NCBI GenBank assembly: GCA_965240325.2
Contig: OZ251243.1
Coordinates: forward strand, 744,001-808,000
DNA length: 64,000 bases
Origin: Rebecca billardiae RCC1528
Taxonomy: Eukaryota; Haptophyta
Direction of reading: 5' to 3'
The translations under genes and the position numbers were made by a program. Below are positions 60,707 to 64,000 of this stretch, in pieces (within the stretch, counting starts at the first letter, position 1; each line of letters starts with the position of its first letter). Under the pieces are notes generated by a model, which ran no database searches, was not told the DNA's origin, and worked only from the letters and a program-made list of their open reading frames with translations.

Positions 60707-61681
60707 TCAGACGGCTGAGGGCCCAGGCCCGAGCTCGAAGCTGCGGGGGATGATCGTCTTCGTGAGCATCTCGTACGCCATCCACTGGCGGATGCTCGGG
60801 ATGTCCGCCTGCGAGAAGTCGAGCTTGCGGCCGAAGACCAGGCAGCGCACATACATGCACACGAACACGCCGCAGTCGAAGCCGTTGCCCTGCACGGGCG
60901 CGTCATCGCGCAGCACGCTCGGCCAGTGCGACACGTCGACATGCGCGCCGTACTTGGTGTGCCATTCCTCGGCGAGCCACGGGCGGAGCAGCCGCGCGCA
61001 CGAGGGGTGCCGCGGACGGTACGAGTCGAGGAGCTCGAAGCGCTTCGCCTTCAGGTCGATGGCGGCGAGCACCCAGTGCGCCTGCCCCAGGTTGATCGGC
61101 ACGAGAATGCGCTGGTACCCGCGCAGGTCGACGTCCTTCGTCCAGCGGCGCACGCCGTCGTAGTCGTACGCGGCTGTGTCAGTCGCCCTGGCGAGGCGGG
61201 TGTAGAAGAAGCAGCTCATCACGTGCGCGCGGTGCGCCATCCTCGGCCGCTGCTTGGCATACTCGTCGAGCATGCCCAGGTAGACGTTGATGAGCTCATC
61301 GTTCAGCCACTCGCCCGGTCGCATGCGCGCCATGCACTGCCGGGTGACGTTGTTCCCGCGGAGCGAGACGAGCACCTCGCGGGGACGCTTGAGGCAGATC
61401 GAACGATCGAGCGCGCCGCGTACCGCGCGCGCCTCGTCGCCCCCGACCGACCACGGCGAGCGCTGGGCCCTGGGCCGCTCGAACAGAGGTCTGCGCAGGA
61501 AGCCCCACGCCGATGACCACAGGCGCAGGCGCAGGCGGCCGATTTGGCGCAGGACGCTGAGGGCGTCGATGGCGGAGTTGCGCCGGAGGCCCCGCGCCGG
61601 GCGATGCTCGGCGAACCCGCGACCCGCGGGACGCCACCGAGAGCTGCGGGCCCTACTCGGCCACTGCCACGACGGCGCCAT
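60707..61681 (-). CDS. Ulp1/SENP-like SUMO (ubiquitin-like) cysteine protease
   Basis: 324 residues from the ATG at 61679-61681 to the stop at 60707. The N-terminal 100 residues are basic and variable. The C48-type protease domain begins near residue 125 with RPGEWLNDELINVYLGMLDE. The catalytic triad and oxyanion residue are all visible: H202 in QAHWVLAAID, D219 in ELLDSYRP, Q264 and C270 in VQGNGFDCGVFVCMYVRC. Such enzymes process SUMO precursors and remove SUMO (or NEDD8) from targets, mostly in the nucleus and at pores. The chain is complete at the C-terminus (FELGPGPSAV). No intron is required. Confidence 0.93.
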   Translation of the reverse strand: MAPSWQWPSRARSSRWRPAGRGFAEHRPARGLRRNSAIDALSVLRQIGRLRLRLWSSAWGFLRRPLFERPRAQRSPWSVGGDEARAVRGALDRSICLKRPREVLVSLRGNNVTRQCMARMRPGEWLNDELINVYLGMLDEYAKQRPRMAHRAHVMSCFFYTRLARATDTAAYDYDGVRRWTKDVDLRGYQRILVPINLGQAHWVLAAIDLKAKRFELLDSYRPRHPSCARLLRPWLAEEWHTKYGAHVDVSHWPSVLRDDAPVQGNGFDCGVFVCMYVRCLVFGRKLDFSQADIPSIRQWMAYEMLTKTIIPRSFELGPGPSAV

Positions 61682-62209
61682 CACGACTCAACTGCCTCAG
61701 TCATAGCCTGTCCGGCCCCCCTCCGCTGGCTACACAGCAGTGTAGAGTCGGACAGCCTACCTCAGTCAAGCCCGGCAGGAAGTTTCAAGTTTCAAGTTTC
61801 TCAAGCAGTGGCCCTCACTCCTCAGTGTTCATGGGTGAGCAGCGGCAGCCGGATCCGTTCGGCGTCCGAGTCCGACGCGAGATTCGTCAGATGAGGATAA
61901 GCTACTGTACGCAACCACGGCGCCGCGCGCCGCACGACAACGCCGTGCCGGCGGGGCCGCCCGAGACCGTCGCTGATGATCGTCCGATCACTGATGATGA
62001 CCTCACTGGTCAGGCAGACACTGTCGCGGGCGTGTGGCTCGGTGGCGGCACGGGCCGGCCGCGCCCGGGCCGCATGCGGCACGCCTGGCACGGGTGCCGC
62101 AACGGTTCAAGCGCAGCAGCCGATCAGTGCCATCGAAGGCGCCAGGCAGCCCGATGCGGCCTAGCGGCCGCCCGACCGCGCGCGGCGCGCAGCGCCGGGG
62201 CTCGCGGCC
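61682..62209. other. Intergenic spacer between two minus-strand genes
   Basis: No gene recognised. Includes a small triple AGTTTCAAGTTTC repeat near 61782-61800. Confidence 0.45.
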
Positions 62210-64000
62210 TCAGAACGCGTCGAACGTGCCCGACGGGATTTTGATGTGCGCGTAGGCTTCCTTGTCAGCGTCAGACTCGTCGTATCGGTCGTAGTTGGAG
62301 TCGTCTGTGGGGCAGCGGGGTGCGCGCGCCGCCGCGCACAGTGGGCGTGAGCGCACGCCGCGCTCTGCCACCGCCGTCCGCGTCGGCAGCACAGCCCCAC
62401 GGCGCGCGCGCCCGCCCGCGAATGCGCGCGCGCGCCCGGCCGCGGCCGCGCACCGAATGGGTTGCTAATGTTGGGCACGTAGGGCGCCTTGAGCTCTTTC
62501 CTCTCGAGCGCCGCCCAGTCCATGCCCTTGAAGAAGGGGTGGTCCTTCACCTGCGGGGTTTCGGGCAGGGCGGGCGGCGCGCCGGGGCCGGGCCGCCGTG
62601 CGGGCCAGGGCAGGGTGGGCCACGGTGAGCGCGCGCGCGCCCGCCGCACCGTGCGGCCGACGCCGCGGCCGCGCGCGCGCGCCCCCGCTCCGCCACCGCT
62701 GCCACCGCCCACCACGGCCCGCCCCGCCGCCGCCGCCGCCGCCGCCGCCGCGTCGGCGCTCGCTCGCTCGGCCTTGCGCGCGCACCTCCTGCCCGTCCGT
62801 GGACGCGCCGATCCTGATGGCCGGGTTGACCTCGATCAGCTTGCTCATCAGATGCTTCGCATCTTTGGAGATGCGCGCGGGGTACTTCACCTTGCCACGG
62901 ATGATCTTCTGGTAGAGCACCATCGGGTCGCGGTCGGAGAAGGGCGGGTGGCCGGCGATCATCTCGAAGAGCAGCACGCCCACCGTCCACCAGTCCACGC
63001 CGATGTCGTGCGACTTGTTGAGGATGATCTCGGGCGCGAGATATTCGGGTGTGCCGCACAGCGTGAGCGTGCGGTCGAGTACCTGCTTGGCGAAGCCGAA
63101 GTCGACGAGCTTGAGGTAGCCCTTGTCGTCGAAGAGCAGGTTCTCCGGCTTGAGGTCGCGGTACGCGATGCGCCGCTGGTGCATGTACGAGAACGCCGCG
63201 GTCACGCACGACGCGTAAAACTTGGCGTCGGGCTCCGAGAAGGGCCCCGCCGAGTGCATGCGCGAGAAGAGCTCGCCGCCCAGACAGATATCCATGAGCA
63301 TGTAGAGCTTGTCCGCGTCCTGGTACGTGGAGACGAGCTCGATGATGAACGGGTGGTTGCACAGCGCGAGCAGCGACTTCTCCTGCAGGATGTGCTGCTC
63401 CTGCTTCAGGTGCACCACCTGCCGCTTGTCCAGGATCTTGAGCGCGTACGCGCGGCCACTCTTCGTGTCGCGAACGAGCTTGACGCGCCCGAACGTGCCG
63501 ACGCCGAGGGTGCGCCGGTGCTCGAGCTGGGTGAGCGCGATCTTGGCGCGCGAGCCCATGTCGTCGCGCCGCTTGATCTCCGACTCGAACGCGTTGATGA
63601 TCGTCTGCAGCGAGCCGAGCGTCTGGCTGAACACCTTTGACGAAATCGAGTAGCACACGAGCTCGGCCGAGACGCAGCGCACGGTCGCACTCGTCTTCTC
63701 GTGCGTGAGGAGCGAGCGCTCGCCGAAGTAGTCGGAGGGGCCGAGCTTGGCGATCTCCTTGTTCGTGCCGAGCATCCCCTTCCCCTCCGAGAGCACCTGC
63801 ACCGCGCCGCTCTTGATGATGTAGAACGCCTCCCCCGGCCGCCCCTCCTTGATCACGTCGTCGCCCTTCACGTAGCGCACCTCCTTCATCTTGGACGCGA
63901 GGTCGTTGCGCTGCTTGTCGGTGAGCGGGGCGAAGAGGGGCATCGAGTCGATCACCTTGAGCGTGAAGTTGTGCTCCAGCGCCGCCGTGAGCGAGCCGAT
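62210..64000 (-). CDS. cGMP-dependent-protein-kinase-like AGC kinase, 5' end beyond the window
   Basis: Exons 62786->64000, 62454-62550 and 62210-62304, with GT-AG introns of 235 and 149 bp; 64 residues are encoded by the last two exons. The visible N-terminus is already inside a linker, then a cyclic-nucleotide-binding domain (about PLFAPLTDKQRNDLASKMKE to VFSQTLGS, with FGERSLLTHEKTSATVRC). The kinase domain has GVGTFGRVKLV, the lysine in YALKIL, YRDLKPENLLF, DFGFAK and GTPEYLAPEIIL, and an AGC tail (VKDHPFFKGMDW, NISNPF, then DDSNYDRYDES and a C-terminal GTFDAF). In the nucleotide-binding cassette the phosphate-contacting Arg of the FGE...R[TA]A consensus is Thr. Upstream binding domains may lie outside the window. 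Confidence 0.92.

Overview
The window is nuclear DNA of a GC-rich eukaryotic microbe. The coding exons are very GC-rich and strongly GC3-biased. Introns are short (about 100-280 bp), often beginning GTGCGCGC and ending CGCGCAG. Dispersed repeats and long dinucleotide microsatellites are abundant, and there is one 100-N assembly gap (24299-24398). Gene content is eukaryotic: eIF6, ABCE1, EMG1, an EDEM-type mannosidase, a Ulp1 protease, a cyclic-nucleotide-type AGC kinase and PH, ankyrin, PDZ and J domains. A haptophyte or similar GC-rich secondary alga fits best, but this is inferred from style, not proven. TGA, TAA and TAG all serve as ordinary stops.

Layout. 0-7.3 kb is repeat-rich and nearly gene-free, with one exon-like relic. 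7.4-10.7 kb carries a type II sulfotransferase gene broken by one in-frame TGA and a secreted 2OG-Fe(II) dioxygenase. 13.4-17.1 kb has a hypothetical membrane protein and a secreted J-domain/PDZ protein. 19.6-21.4 kb encodes an EDEM-like GH47 protein. 21.5-27 kb holds a frameshifted membrane-protein relic, a low-complexity gene, a PH-domain gene across the N gap and fragmentary coiled-coil coding. 27.8-28.7 kb is a frameshifted, truncated ubiquitin-protease relic. 28.8-32.9 kb is repeats, including a long palindrome. 32.9-38.7 kb encodes an RTX-like modular membrane protein, a degenerate Nudix protein and an acid-sphingomyelinase-like phosphodiesterase. 39.6-41.5 kb is a small coiled-coil gene with a partial tandem duplicate. 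41.8-48.4 kb holds ABCE1/eIF6 (divergent) and a DUF1295-type membrane protein/ankyrin protein pair (divergent). 51.9-52.7 kb is EMG1. 53-60 kb is repeats and microsatellites. 60.7-64 kb carries a Ulp1-like SUMO protease and a PKG-like kinase running off the right edge.

Shared themes. ABCE1, eIF6 and EMG1 all act in ribosome biogenesis or recycling, and the first two share a 266-bp intergenic promoter region. The J-domain/PDZ protein and the EDEM-like protein both look ER-luminal and related to quality control. No operon-like or defence-like system was seen. The most unusual items are the repeat families, the TGA at the sulfotransferase PAPS-binding motif, the perfect 36-bp inverted repeat inside a coding region, the large palindrome before the RTX-like gene, and the degenerate key residues in the Nudix and cyclic-nucleotide-binding domains. 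Exon coordinates were derived by eye from reading frames, family conservation and splice consensus.
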